From NCBI RefSeq assembly GCF_000621745.1, contig NZ_KK211339.1:1-64000 (forward strand): 64,000 nt of DNA, given 5' to 3'. Source of the stretch: Clostridium beijerinckii HUN142 (GTDB lineage: Bacteria > Bacillota > Clostridia > Clostridiales > Clostridiaceae). Every line of letters begins with the position of its first letter. Positions within the stretch are counted from its first letter, which is position 1. The position numbers and the translations under genes were made by a program. This document shows positions 18,027 to 28,218 of this stretch, piece by piece. The notes under the pieces were generated by a model, which was not told where the DNA came from, did no database searches, and was given only the letters and a program-made list of their open reading frames with translations.

Positions 18027-19310
18027 ATGCAAGATGAGTATATTGTTAAAGGTAATATTATTTTTACTAAAGAATTAGGTAAATATGAAATATTTGAAAA
18101 TGGATATATTGTTATTGCTGGCAAATTTGTTAAAGGTGTTTATAAAGAGCTGACTGAAAATTTCAGTAAATTAAAGATTTTAAATTATGGACAGGCACTT
18201 ATAATACCAGGATTTATTGACATTCATTCACATGCACCACAGTTTCCTAATTTAGGCTTGGGACTGGATAAGGAGCTTATGCCATGGTTAGATTCATATA
18301 CCTTCCCAGAAGAAAAAAAATATTCAGATATAGACTATGCAAAAAAAGTGTATTCTGCTTTTGTAAAAAGTTTATGGAAATATGGCACTACTAGATCTTG
18401 CGTTTTTGCTACCATTCATAAGAATTCAACAAAGTTATTAATGGATTTGTTTGCGGAAGCGGGATTAGGTGCATATGTAGGAAAGGTTAATATGAATAGA
18501 AATGCACCAGAATATTTATTAGAAAGTACGGATGAATCTATTCGTAATACTCAAGAACTATTAGATGAATATGGAAAAAAATATGAATTAGTAAAGCCTA
18601 TCATTACACCAAGATTTGTTCCAACATGCAGCTTCGAGCTTTTAAAAAGTCTTGGGGAATTATCAAAAAAATATAATGTTCCAGTGCAATCTCATTTGAG
18701 TGAAAATTTGAGCGAAATCAGTTTTGTGAAAAAACTACATCCCAAATTAAAAAACTATGCAAGTGTCTATAATGAAGCGGGATTGCTTGGTGATCTTCCT
18801 ACTATAATGGCCCATTGTATTTGGTTAGAAGAAGATGAAATCGAACTAATGGTCAAAAAAGAAGCTTTCATTGCCCACTGTCCTAATTCAAATAACAATT
18901 TATCAAGTGGTATTGCTCCTATCCGAAAATTGATAAAAAAAGGCTTAAACATAGGACTTGGAACAGATATATCAGGTGGACACAGTGTATCGATGACTAA
19001 TGTAATTGCTAGTTGTGCTCAGGTGTCAAAGTTAAAATGGCTAGAAAGTAATAAAGCAGACAGGCCTTTAACCACAGCAGAATTATTATACTTGGCAACA
19101 AAGGGCGGAGGAAAGTTTTTTGGTAAAGTGGGAAGTTTTGAAGAAGGATATGAATTTGATGCCTTAATTATTGACGATAGCAGTCTATCCATCTTCAAGC
19201 CATTGTCAGTAGAAGAAAGACTAGAAAAATTTATTTACACTGGTGATGACAGAAATATTAAGGAAAGATATGTAGCAGGTAAAAAGATAGAAGAACCGAA
19301 ACAATATTGA
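18027..19310 (+). CDS. guaD: Guanine deaminase
   Basis: 427 residues of the amidohydrolase superfamily. It has the guanine deaminase signature: metal HSH in PGFIDIHSHAPQ, then GLGLDKELMPWLDSYTFPEE, HLSEN, MAHCIW and GTDISGGHS. It hydrolyses guanine to xanthine and ammonia in the cytoplasm, feeding the xanthine dehydrogenases of the island. The start is ATG at 18027 with AGGAGGT 6 bases upstream; a frame from 18000 lacks a site. It is flanked by an inverted-repeat operator upstream and repeat DNA downstream. Confidence 0.92.
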   Translation: MQDEYIVKGNIIFTKELGKYEIFENGYIVIAGKFVKGVYKELTENFSKLKILNYGQALIIPGFIDIHSHAPQFPNLGLGLDKELMPWLDSYTFPEEKKYSDIDYAKKVYSAFVKSLWKYGTTRSCVFATIHKNSTKLLMDLFAEAGLGAYVGKVNMNRNAPEYLLESTDESIRNTQELLDEYGKKYELVKPIITPRFVPTCSFELLKSLGELSKKYNVPVQSHLSENLSEISFVKKLHPKLKNYASVYNEAGLLGDLPTIMAHCIWLEEDEIELMVKKEAFIAHCPNSNNNLSSGIAPIRKLIKKGLNIGLGTDISGGHSVSMTNVIASCAQVSKLKWLESNKADRPLTTAELLYLATKGGGKFFGKVGSFEEGYEFDALIIDDSSLSIFKPLSVEERLEKFIYTGDDRNIKERYVAGKKIEEPKQY

Positions 19311-19368
19311 ATATTTTTACGCTAAAATTTGATTAACTAGTCAATAAGTACTAGCTTGTATTTATTTT

Positions 19369-19424
19369 AGGTACATGAAAATAGGTTAGCAAATGGATTG
19401 GTTATTTTTTGAAAGTGCCTTAGT
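19369..19424. repeat. Family A palindromic repeat, internally deleted
   Basis: GGTACATGAAAATAGGTTAG with the right end GTTATTTTTTGAAAGTGCC. The right half matches that of the full copy at 22484, and the middle of the element is missing. Confidence 0.65.
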
Positions 19425-19466
19425 CATAATTTAAACAGAATAAAATAGAAAATAGGGGGATTATTT

Positions 19467-22400
19467 ATGAGTGATAAAATGCAACGCATTCCTTTTGAAA
19501 AAATGTTAACTTGGATTACTAGAGAGTTAAAAGAAAAAGAATCTATTTTTGGCGTGCATAAAGATAAATTTTATTATAATGAAACTGGAAAATCAATTAC
19601 TTTATTTAATGAGAAACTTTCATCACCACTTGGACCGGCAGCGGGCCCAAATTCCCAATTAGCACAAAATATTGTTTGTGCATATTTAACTGGAAGTCGT
19701 TTTATTGAATTAAAAACAGTACAAGTTATTGATGGAGAAGATATTACAGTGTCTAAACCTTGCATCAATGCACAAGATGAGGGGTACAACGTAGAGTGGT
19801 CTACAGAATTAAAAGTGTCAGAAGCCTTTGATGAATATGTAAAAGCCTGGTTTTTACTTCATGTCTTAATGAAAGAGCTTAAATTTGCAAAGGAAAGAGA
19901 TTTTATGTTCAATATGAGCGTAGGATATGACTTAAAAGGCATAAAATCTCCTAAAATTGATACCTATATTAAAGGGTTGCAAGACGCATCATCTACAAAA
20001 ATTTGGACAGAATGTGAAGAAATACTTCTTTCTCATATGGATATGTTTTCTGAATTTACAAAGGAAGATTTGGAGAAAATTTCACCAACTATTTGCTCAT
20101 CTATTACAATATCAACACTTCATGGTTGTCCAGCTAATGAAATTGAAAGCATTGCCAGTTATTTTCTTGAAGAAAAGAAATTAAATACTTATATTAAAAT
20201 GAATCCTACATTACTAGGAGAAAAGTTTGTTAAAGAAACTTTAACAGCTATGGGTTATGACTATATAGTTCTTAATGGGCATCATTTTACAAATGATTTG
20301 CAGTACTCAGATGGAGTTGCAATGCTAAGACGTTTGAAGGCGGTCGCTAATAACTTAAATTTAGAAATAGGAGTTAAACTAACTAATACACTGCCAGCTA
20401 AAATTACTAATAATGAATTACCAGGAGAAGAAATGTATATGTCTGGACGTGCATTATTTCCACTATCTATATCTTTAGCAAGTAAATTAGCTAAAGAATT
20501 TAGTGGCGATTTGCAAATTTCTTATTCAGGTGGAGCTGATTTCTTTAATATTGATAAGATATTATCTACAGGAATTAGTCCAATAACATTTGCTACATCT
20601 ATCTTAAAGCCAGGTGGTTACGAAAGAATAACTCAAATGGCTAAAAAAGTTGAGAAACAGCTTAATGGTAAAATTTCTGGAATTAATGTAGAAATTCTGG
20701 AGGACATAGTCAAGGAAACTATTAATGATAAACATTATCGAAAAGAGATACGACTTGTTAATAGCAGAAAACTTAATTCTAACCTTCAGTTTTATAATTG
20801 TGCAGTTGCACCTTGCTCTGTAGGATGTCCAATTAATCAGCAAATCCCACAATATACAGCTTTAGTGGGACAAAAAAAATATGATGAGGCTTTTTCAATA
20901 ATTACGATAGATAACGCGTTACCGGCGATCACATCAACTATTTGTAATCATAAATGCCAGACTAAATGTACTAGACTTGATTATGATGAATCTGTTTCAA
21001 TCAGAGATTTGAAACAAATTGCAGTTTTAAATGCACAGGATAAATTCATTGAGTCTATTCAACCAACAGATATTAGAACTGGTAAAAAAGTTATTATTAT
21101 TGGAGCTGGTCCTGCAGGTCTTTCATTAGCTCTTTTCTTAAGAAGAAATGGTGTAGATGTTACCGTAAGGGATAAAAAGGAGAGTGCATTGGGTGTTGTA
21201 GAGCATGTTATACCTGAGTTTAGAATTTCTTCTGAAATGATTAAAAAAGACTTGGAAATGGTTAAAAGGCAAGGAGTAAAATTTCAATTTTGTATAGATG
21301 AAAATATTAACTTAAAGGAATTAAAAAAAGAATATGATTATGTAGTGTTAGCTATAGGAGCATGGAAGCCTGGAAAAATTTCACTAAGCGATTGCGATAA
21401 TAAAGCAATTAATGCTATTTCATTTTTAGAAAAATATAAGAAACAAGAAGAAAATATTGCTTTAGGTAAAAAAGTTTGCGTTATTGGGGGAGGAGATGTT
21501 GCCATGGATGCAGCACGCTCAGCTAAAAGAGTGAGTGGCGTTGAAGAGGTTTCTATTATATATAGAAGAACTAAAAAATATATGCCAGCGGATAATGAAG
21601 AAATAGAACTTGCTATTTCTGAAGGTATTTTACTTAAAGAACTCCTTACCCCAATTTCTATTGATGATGGAAAACTTACTTGTGAAAGAATGATTTTAGG
21701 TGATAGAGATGCATCCTTAAGAAGAAGTTCTGTAGGTACTGGAGAAATAATAACATTAGATGCAGATACAGTCATTATAGCAGCAGGTGAAAAAATTGAT
21801 AGTAATTTATTAAGACAAAATGAAATAAATTTGGATTCTAATGAATTTCCTATTGTTAACGAAAAATTAGAAACAAATATTGCAAATGTATATATAATTG
21901 GTGATTTAAAAAAAGGTCCATCTACAATTGTTAATGCAATAGCGGATGCAAAAATAGTTACAAAAGATATTCTAGCAAAAGAAGGGTTAAGTTCTGATTT
22001 TAAGCAAAAAGATTATTGTACTGATGAAAAGATATTATATGGAAGGAAGGGAATATTAGGAGATTCAAAGTCTTGTGAAGAAGAAGCTGATAGATGTTTA
22101 GGGTGCAAGAACATTTGTGAATTATGCGTTGATGTTTGTCCTAATAGAGCAAACGTAATGATTAATGTAAACAGTGATTTTGTTTCTAATCATCAGATTG
22201 TACATTTAGATGGTATGTGCAATGAGTGCGGTAACTGTGGTATTTTCTGTCCTCATAAAGGAAATCCATATAAGGATAAAATAACAGTTTTTTGGAGTAA
22301 AGAAGATTTTGAAAATAGTGATAACAAAGGATTCTTTATTGAAAATTTAGAAAAAGGCATTTGTCTAGTAAGAACTGAAGAAAACGATATTATAAGTTAT

Positions 22401-22484
22401 ACTGTTGGGCAGCAATCAGCAGTTTCAAAAGAAATGGCTAGTCTAATTCAAACGTGCATAGATAAGTATGATTATATGCTTTAG
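19467..22484 (+). CDS. ygfK: YgfK-type Fe-S flavoprotein oxidoreductase
   Basis: 1005 residues. Residues 1-430 are a dihydroorotate/dihydropyrimidine dehydrogenase-like barrel. Next comes a GltD-like module with an Fe-S region (CAVAPCSVGCPINQQIP and NHKCQTKCTRLDYD), an FAD Rossmann motif IIIGAGPAG near 541 and an NAD(P) Rossmann motif VIGGGDVAMDAA near 671. The C-terminus has ferredoxin-like Cys clusters (CLGCKNICELC near 878, CNECGNCGIFC). It is often annotated as a selenate reductase subunit. In purine clusters it more likely reduces the oxidised purine ring, as urate degraders need it; this is established for gut anaerobes, inference here. The preceding ribosome site is AGGGGG. Confidence 0.92.
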   Translation: MSDKMQRIPFEKMLTWITRELKEKESIFGVHKDKFYYNETGKSITLFNEKLSSPLGPAAGPNSQLAQNIVCAYLTGSRFIELKTVQVIDGEDITVSKPCINAQDEGYNVEWSTELKVSEAFDEYVKAWFLLHVLMKELKFAKERDFMFNMSVGYDLKGIKSPKIDTYIKGLQDASSTKIWTECEEILLSHMDMFSEFTKEDLEKISPTICSSITISTLHGCPANEIESIASYFLEEKKLNTYIKMNPTLLGEKFVKETLTAMGYDYIVLNGHHFTNDLQYSDGVAMLRRLKAVANNLNLEIGVKLTNTLPAKITNNELPGEEMYMSGRALFPLSISLASKLAKEFSGDLQISYSGGADFFNIDKILSTGISPITFATSILKPGGYERITQMAKKVEKQLNGKISGINVEILEDIVKETINDKHYRKEIRLVNSRKLNSNLQFYNCAVAPCSVGCPINQQIPQYTALVGQKKYDEAFSIITIDNALPAITSTICNHKCQTKCTRLDYDESVSIRDLKQIAVLNAQDKFIESIQPTDIRTGKKVIIIGAGPAGLSLALFLRRNGVDVTVRDKKESALGVVEHVIPEFRISSEMIKKDLEMVKRQGVKFQFCIDENINLKELKKEYDYVVLAIGAWKPGKISLSDCDNKAINAISFLEKYKKQEENIALGKKVCVIGGGDVAMDAARSAKRVSGVEEVSIIYRRTKKYMPADNEEIELAISEGILLKELLTPISIDDGKLTCERMILGDRDASLRRSSVGTGEIITLDADTVIIAAGEKIDSNLLRQNEINLDSNEFPIVNEKLETNIANVYIIGDLKKGPSTIVNAIADAKIVTKDILAKEGLSSDFKQKDYCTDEKILYGRKGILGDSKSCEEEADRCLGCKNICELCVDVCPNRANVMINVNSDFVSNHQIVHLDGMCNECGNCGIFCPHKGNPYKDKITVFWSKEDFENSDNKGFFIENLEKGICLVRTEENDIISYTVGQQSAVSKEMASLIQTCIDKYDYML

Positions 22485-22645
22485 GCATGTGAACATAAAT
22501 AACAAGTCCAAAGTTGCCATGGATATTTTTCATCAGGCAAGGAGGCAAATTGCCCTCATAGTGGGCCTATTAGGTCAATTTGCCGAAGCAGCATGATGGA
22601 AAATAGGCTAGTAAATGGACTTGTCATTTTTTGAATGTGCCTTAG
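22484..22645. repeat. Full family A palindromic element
   Basis: About 160 bp, starting at the stop codon of ygfK. The ends are inverted: GGCATGTGAACATAAATAACAAGTCC on the left and GGACTTGTCATTTTTTGAATGTGCC on the right, each split here over more than one paired block. Inner pairs are TTTTTCATCA with TGATGGAAAA and GGCAAATTG with CAATTTGCC. The whole unit is one long imperfect palindrome without coding capacity. Confidence 0.8.
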
Positions 22646-22740
22646 TATTAAGAATTAAATAGATAGCAAGCGAAGAGGTTATGTACCATTGCAAGAGGGG
22701 GAGTGTATGGCAAGGATTTAGAAAATTGAAACAACAATAA

Positions 22741-22773
22741 GGCACATGAATTTGTTATTTATTTGATTGTGCC
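22741..22773. repeat. Mini family A repeat
   Basis: GGCACATGAA at the left and TTGATTGTGCC at the right in only 33 bp, with the family TTTGTTATTTATT between. It lies just before the NCS2 permease gene. Confidence 0.5.
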
Positions 22774-22806
22774 TAACACTAGCTATAATTTTAAGGAGGA
22801 CATTTC

Positions 22807-24231
22807 ATGAAAAAAGATGTAACCAAACAAAAACCATCATTTTTGGAGAGTTATTTTCACTTGGAAGAAAATAACTCAAATGTAAAGACAGAAATACTTG
22901 CTGGAATTACTACTTTTGTTACAATGGCATACATTATATTTGTTAATCCTAATATATTAAAAATAGCTGGTATGAATTCTGCAAATGCAGTAGGAGATGC
23001 AGCAGCACAGTTTAGTGTAGGCTCTGATCCAATAGTATCATCAGTTTTCGTAGCTACTTGTCTCGCAGCTGCCATTGGCACATTAATAATGGGGCTGTAT
23101 GCAAATCTTCCTTTTGCTCAGGCTCCTGGTATGGGTCTTAATGCATTTTTTACGTATACTGTATGTCTAACCTTAGGTTTTACATGGCATCAGGCTTTAT
23201 CATGCGTATTCATGTCAGGTGTATTATTTATACTTATTACAGTAACATCCATACGAGAAAAGATAGTTGATGCAATACCTCAAAATCTAAAATATGCAAT
23301 TTCTGGAGGTATTGGACTCTATATAGCTCTTATTGGATTGAAATCTGGTGGTGTAGTAGTGTCAAATCCAGCAACACTAGTTGGATTCGGAAACTTTGCA
23401 AATCCAGGAACACTTCTTACTATAATAGGAATCATAATAACTGCTGTTCTAATGGCCAGGGGGATTAAGGGTTCAATTTTAATTGGAATAATTTCAACTA
23501 CAATAATGGGAATTCCATTCAAAATCACATCACTTGAAAATTTACATGTTTTCAGTGCACCACCATCACTTGCTCCTACGTTTGCAGCATTTGATTTTGC
23601 AGGACTTTTTTCAAAAGGCGGCACATCAATAGGAGGCGCATTTCTTAGCGTTATAATGGTTGTTATAACTATTTGTTTAGTTGATCTTTTTGATACTATC
23701 GGAACTCTTGTAGGTACAGCTACAAAAGCAGGAATGGTTGACGAAAACGGTAAGGTTTTAAGAATGAAAAAAGCATTGATTTGTGATGCAGTAGCAACGA
23801 CTGCAGGTTCAGTTTTAGGTACAAGTACTATTTCAACATATATTGAATCTACAGCTGGTGTTTCAGAAGGAGGAAGAACTGGACTTACTTCGACAGTAGT
23901 GGGAATATTATTTATTTTATCATTATTTTTCTCAGGCCTTGTTGGTATAGTTCCTGGACAAGCAACAGCTCCAGCTCTTGTAATAGTGGGTGTTTTGATG
24001 ATGTCAGCAATTGTTAATATAGATTTCAGCGATTTTACAGAAGCCGTTCCAGCATTTTTTGCTATATCGTTAATGGCTTTTTCTTATAGTATAGCTAATG
24101 GAATTGCAGCTGCTATGATTTTTTATCCAATAACAAAAATAGCTACAGGCAGACAAAAAGAAATCCATCCAATAGTGTATATACTTGCAGTATTATTCAT
24201 TCTTAGATATATTTTACTTCCCTTTGAATAA
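22807..24231 (+). CDS. NCS2-family purine permease (guanine/hypoxanthine type)
   Basis: 474 residues with about 12-14 transmembrane helices. It shows the AzgA/PbuG-subgroup signature FAQAPGMGLNAFFTYT near 100-115, the half-helix region DLFDTIGTLVGTATKAG and STYIESTAGVSEGGRTG. This subgroup of proton symporters imports guanine, hypoxanthine or adenine. The neighbours guaD and ade give the matching deaminases. AAGGAGGA precedes the ATG. It differs from the uracil/xanthine-type permease at 31961, so the two probably import different bases. Confidence 0.9.
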   Translation: MKKDVTKQKPSFLESYFHLEENNSNVKTEILAGITTFVTMAYIIFVNPNILKIAGMNSANAVGDAAAQFSVGSDPIVSSVFVATCLAAAIGTLIMGLYANLPFAQAPGMGLNAFFTYTVCLTLGFTWHQALSCVFMSGVLFILITVTSIREKIVDAIPQNLKYAISGGIGLYIALIGLKSGGVVVSNPATLVGFGNFANPGTLLTIIGIIITAVLMARGIKGSILIGIISTTIMGIPFKITSLENLHVFSAPPSLAPTFAAFDFAGLFSKGGTSIGGAFLSVIMVVITICLVDLFDTIGTLVGTATKAGMVDENGKVLRMKKALICDAVATTAGSVLGTSTISTYIESTAGVSEGGRTGLTSTVVGILFILSLFFSGLVGIVPGQATAPALVIVGVLMMSAIVNIDFSDFTEAVPAFFAISLMAFSYSIANGIAAAMIFYPITKIATGRQKEIHPIVYILAVLFILRYILLPFE

Positions 24232-24371
24232 AACCATGGAATAGTAACTTATATACCAGTTAATGATTATTAGGAAGTATATTATGAGTAAAACATTAGT
24301 AATCACAAAACTTGCGAGATAAGTTAAAATGTCTATGCCAAATAAGGTAACTAGGTGTTTAGATTTAATAA

Positions 24372-24430
24372 GTCACATTCAAAAAATAATCATGGCAACT
24401 TTGGATTTGTTATTTATTTTCATGTGCCTA
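24372..24430. repeat. Short family A palindromic element
   Basis: GTCACATTCAAAAAATAA at the left pairs with TTATTTATTTTCATGTGCC at the right around a 22-base centre. An 88-codon frame runs across it (24329-24595) but is not a gene. Nothing else is seen in 24232-24623. Confidence 0.65.
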
Positions 24431-24623
24431 AAACAAGCTATATCACCTAGTTCAGCCAATATGATATTTTCTATTAAAGATAGAACAAGTATCTGTAAGT
24501 TTGAAATATTAACTACTGGGAGAGTTTACGGATGCCAGATATCGGATAAAAGGAAAATCAATTGGATAAATATAAATTTCTACATAATAATATAACTGGA
24601 TTATATAATGGGGGAATTAATAA

Positions 24624-26330
24624 ATGGAGAAAATCAAAAATAATATTAATACTGCTATGGCAAAGAAAAATGCAGATCTTGTATTAAAAAATGCTTCAAT
24701 AATAAATGTATTTACTCAAAAAATTGAAATAAACGATATTGCAATAAACAATGATACGATTATAGGTATTGGTAATTATGATGGCATTTGTGAAATTGAT
24801 TGTAGTGGATTGTTTGTTGCTCCAGGCTTTATAGATGCACATGTGCATATTGAATCCTCTATGGTTACACCAGAAATTTTCTCTAATTTAGTTATTAAAA
24901 GAGGTGTCACAAGTATTATTGCAGATCCTCATGAAATTGCAAATGTTTTAGGCGAAGAGGGGATAGAATTTATGCTTCAAAACAGTACAAAAGGAGCTAT
25001 AGACACTTTTTTCATGCTTCCTTCGTGTGTTCCAGCATTGGAGTTTGAGGATAATGGTGCAGTTCTTAAAGCTGATGATTTAAATAGATTTATGGATAAT
25101 CCCAAAATACTAGGCCTTGGAGAAGTAATGGATGTTAATGCAGTTATCTCATGTAATGAAAGTATGCTGCAAAAAATTATAATGGTATGTAAACATCATA
25201 AAAACATTGATGGACATTGTCCTAAAGTTAGTACTGCGGAGCTTAATGCATATTTATGCTCAGGAATTAGTACAGATCATGAATGCTCAAATGTAGATGA
25301 GGCTTTGGAGAAACTAAGACTTGGTATGTATGTGATGCTTAGGGAGGGATCAGCTGCAAGAAATCTCATGGATCTTTTGCCAGCCGTAAATAGTAAAAAT
25401 TATCATAGATTTTTATTTTGCACCGATGATAGACATATTGAAGATATTATGAAAGATGGAAGTATTGACAACTGTATAAGAATTGCAATCAGGGAAGGTC
25501 TTGAGCCAATAAAAGCATATACAATAGCTTCTTTCAATACAGCAAATTGCTATAATTTAAGAGATAGAGGAGCGATTGCACCAGGATTTAAAGCTGATCT
25601 TGTGATATTTGAAGATATAAAGAAATTAAAGATAAAAGATGTAATTAAAAATGGGAAAATATATTCTAACAAAGAAACATATTCAAAAGTTATAAATAAA
25701 AAATCTGTACAGCTTGATTTTATAAAAGATGATTTATTTCATATTAAGGCAATTGGTGAGAAAGTTAATGTCATAAAGGTGAAACCTGGTTCTTTAGAAA
25801 CTACGAAAGAGAAAAGAAAAATTAGTATTGAAAATGGATTAATAAAAAAGGTTGAAGAAGAAGGGGAAGTTATTAATAAAATAGCAGTGATAGAAAGACA
25901 TAAAAATAGCGGAAAACACTGTGTAGGATTTATTGAAGGTTTAGGACTAAAAGGAGCCTCAATCGCACAAACAATAGCTCATGACTCACATAATATCATC
26001 GTGGTAGGTGATAATGATAAAGATATGGAGATTGCTGTAAATAGTATTATTAATAAAGATGGAGGTATTGTCATTGTATCAAATGGTAAGTTGCTGAATT
26101 TTTTAAGGTTACCAATAGGTGGACTTATGACAGGTGAACGTCCGGAAATTGTGATTGATAAGATTAGGAATTTAAGTTTGCTAGCAAGAAAGCATGGAAT
26201 TAAAAAGGAAATAGATCCATTTTTAACATTGGCTTTTATGGCATTGCCAGTAATACCATATTTCAAAATAACTGCAAGAGGCCTATTTGACTTTAGTAGT
26301 TTTAGATTTATAGATTTATTTGCTATTTAA
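24624..26330 (+). CDS. ade: Adenine deaminase
   Basis: 568 residues, typical length for bacterial adenine deaminase. Motifs include PGFIDAHVHIESSMVTPE, the metal and catalytic region ADPHEIANVLGEEG, DGHCP, STDHEC, and LFCTDDRH. The C-terminal domain has GGIVIVSNGK and LPIGGLM. It deaminates adenine to hypoxanthine in the cytoplasm, using a dinuclear metal centre. GGGGG lies before the ATG. It stands between the purine permease and a TetR gene 16-28 bases downstream, and feeds hypoxanthine to the dehydrogenases of the island. Confidence 0.94.
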   Translation: MEKIKNNINTAMAKKNADLVLKNASIINVFTQKIEINDIAINNDTIIGIGNYDGICEIDCSGLFVAPGFIDAHVHIESSMVTPEIFSNLVIKRGVTSIIADPHEIANVLGEEGIEFMLQNSTKGAIDTFFMLPSCVPALEFEDNGAVLKADDLNRFMDNPKILGLGEVMDVNAVISCNESMLQKIIMVCKHHKNIDGHCPKVSTAELNAYLCSGISTDHECSNVDEALEKLRLGMYVMLREGSAARNLMDLLPAVNSKNYHRFLFCTDDRHIEDIMKDGSIDNCIRIAIREGLEPIKAYTIASFNTANCYNLRDRGAIAPGFKADLVIFEDIKKLKIKDVIKNGKIYSNKETYSKVINKKSVQLDFIKDDLFHIKAIGEKVNVIKVKPGSLETTKEKRKISIENGLIKKVEEEGEVINKIAVIERHKNSGKHCVGFIEGLGLKGASIAQTIAHDSHNIIVVGDNDKDMEIAVNSIINKDGGIVIVSNGKLLNFLRLPIGGLMTGERPEIVIDKIRNLSLLARKHGIKKEIDPFLTLAFMALPVIPYFKITARGLFDFSSFRFIDLFAI

Positions 26331-26357
26331 AATGTTACAAGAAAGATGGGATTAATT

Positions 26358-26969
26358 ATGTCTGATGACGTTAAAGAAAAAATACTAAAGGCTACAATGA
26401 AAGTAGTTTCAAAAGAGAAAATTAGTGGCACTCGTATGCATATGATTGCCAATGAAGCGCATATGAGTCAAGCAAATTTACATTACCATTTCTCATCTAA
26501 AAATGATATATTGATTTCTCTTTTAGATAAAATGCAAGAAGAATTTTCTAATGATCGAAAGAATTATATTAACTTAGAAGATAAAAGTGTAGTTGAAAAC
26601 ATCAAAGGTTTTTTTGATCAAAAAAAGAATGATATTCTCAACAAAAAGGAATTTGATTATACCCAAATAGATTACTGGGTGCAAGGAACAGTAAATGAAG
26701 AGATAAAACTAAAATTTAAGAATACATTTGAAATTTGGCGTGGTAGTATTCGTGAAGTTTTATATAAAGATGATCAAATCGAAGATAAAGATACGAATCA
26801 TTTAGACATGTTACCGTACTTAGCAGTATCTTTAATGCTAGGTGCTTCACTGCAATACTTAATTGATGAGGGGAAATTTGATCTAGATCAATATTTTGAT
26901 TTAGCAGAAGAAGTGATATTTGGACAAATTCAAAAAAATAACAAGCCAATTTGCCCTAGTATAAAGTAA
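26358..26969 (+). CDS. TetR-family transcriptional regulator
   Basis: 203 residues. The N-terminal TetR helix-turn-helix covers about residues 5-50, with MIANEAHMSQANLHYHFSSKNDIL as its recognition region. The rest is a helical ligand domain with no known family. The start could be 26346 or 26358; the latter places more distance after the weak AAAGATGGG site. It probably controls adjacent purine genes, as it follows ade closely and precedes dpaL by 46 bases. The ligand is unknown. Confidence 0.85.
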   Translation: MSDDVKEKILKATMKVVSKEKISGTRMHMIANEAHMSQANLHYHFSSKNDILISLLDKMQEEFSNDRKNYINLEDKSVVENIKGFFDQKKNDILNKKEFDYTQIDYWVQGTVNEEIKLKFKNTFEIWRGSIREVLYKDDQIEDKDTNHLDMLPYLAVSLMLGASLQYLIDEGKFDLDQYFDLAEEVIFGQIQKNNKPICPSIK

Positions 26970-27015
26970 TTAAATTTTTAGTAAGATAAGAATTAATTTA
27001 ATAGGAGGAATTATA

Positions 27016-28218
27016 ATGGAAAAAATATTATGGAAAGAAAATACCTTGCCTAAAATTGATAAAGAAGAAAGTGTAAAATTTCTTAATAAAGAACAAGTAT
27101 CAAAGGCAAAGAAATTTCATGAAAGTTTTTTAGAATATGATGAAACACCATTAATAGATTTAAAAGAGTTAGCTGAAAAGATTGGATTGGGAGGAATATA
27201 TTTAAAGGATGAATCTTATAGATTTGGATTAAATGCATTTAAAGTGTTAGGCGGATCATTTGCAATGGGGAAATATTTATCAGAAAAGTTGGGTGAGGAT
27301 ATAGACGATTTACCATATGAAAAAATGACTTGTAAGGAAGTTAAAGATAAGCTTGGAGATATAACTTTTGTAACAGCAACAGATGGTAATCATGGAAGAG
27401 GAGTTGCATGGACAGCTAATAGATTGAAACAAAAATCAGTAGTTTTCATGCCAAAGGGTTCCTCAATTAAAAGATTGAATAACATAAAGGCAGAAGGCGC
27501 AGAAGCTAGTATTACAGAACTAAACTATGATGATGCCGTAAGACTTGCAAATAAATATGCAGAAGAACATAATGGCGTAATTATTCAAGATACTGCATGG
27601 AAAGGCTATGAGAAAATACCTGCATGGATAATGCAAGGGTATGGAACAATGGCTTTAGAAGCAAGTGAACAATTAAAAGCACTTAATGTTTTAAAGCCTA
27701 CTCACATTTTCGTACAAGCTGGTGTTGGATCACTCGCAGGAGCTGTTCAAGGTTTCTTTGCTTCGCAATATGGAGACGACTGCCCAAAGACTGTAGTAGT
27801 AGAATCAAATCTTGCTGATTGTTACTATAAATCAGCAATAGCAAATGATGGGGAAGCAAGATCAGTTGGTGGAGATATGCAAACAATTATGGCTGGACTT
27901 GCTTGTGGAGAAGTTAACACAATTGGTTTTACCATATTAAAGAATTATTCAAAGGCATTTATTTCATGCCCTGATTGGGTAGCTGCTAAAGGAATGAGGA
28001 TTCTTGGAAATCCATTAAAGGGAGATACAGGTGTAATTTCAGGTGAATCAGGAGCAGTAACGACTGGTGCTTTATATGAAATTATGACTAATGATGAATA
28101 TAAAGATTTAAAAGAAGCTTTAGAGTTAGATGAAAATTCTAAAGTGCTTTTATTTAGTACAGAAGGAGATACAGATCCAGAGAAATATAGAGAAATAGTT
28201 TGGGATGGTAAATATTAA
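27016..28218 (+). CDS. dpaL: Diaminopropionate ammonia-lyase
   Basis: 400 residues, a fold-type II PLP enzyme. The PLP lysine is Lys76 in FGLNAFKVLGG, close to Lys77 of E. coli YgeX, and the glycine loop is TATDGNHGRG. It cleaves 2,3-diaminopropionate to pyruvate and two ammonia. In anaerobic urate degradation diaminopropionate is the late intermediate, so this is the step that releases nitrogen and carbon. AGGAGG precedes the ATG. RidA, encoded 1.8 kb downstream, would speed hydrolysis of the aminoacrylate formed. Confidence 0.93.
   Translation: MEKILWKENTLPKIDKEESVKFLNKEQVSKAKKFHESFLEYDETPLIDLKELAEKIGLGGIYLKDESYRFGLNAFKVLGGSFAMGKYLSEKLGEDIDDLPYEKMTCKEVKDKLGDITFVTATDGNHGRGVAWTANRLKQKSVVFMPKGSSIKRLNNIKAEGAEASITELNYDDAVRLANKYAEEHNGVIIQDTAWKGYEKIPAWIMQGYGTMALEASEQLKALNVLKPTHIFVQAGVGSLAGAVQGFFASQYGDDCPKTVVVESNLADCYYKSAIANDGEARSVGGDMQTIMAGLACGEVNTIGFTILKNYSKAFISCPDWVAAKGMRILGNPLKGDTGVISGESGAVTTGALYEIMTNDEYKDLKEALELDENSKVLLFSTEGDTDPEKYREIVWDGKY

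Noticed and set aside
24329..24595. 88-codon frame between permease and ade.
   Set aside because: It runs through a family A repeat; its LLFIFMCLK segment is the same as in the false extension of carbamate kinase at 14048. It has no ribosome site.
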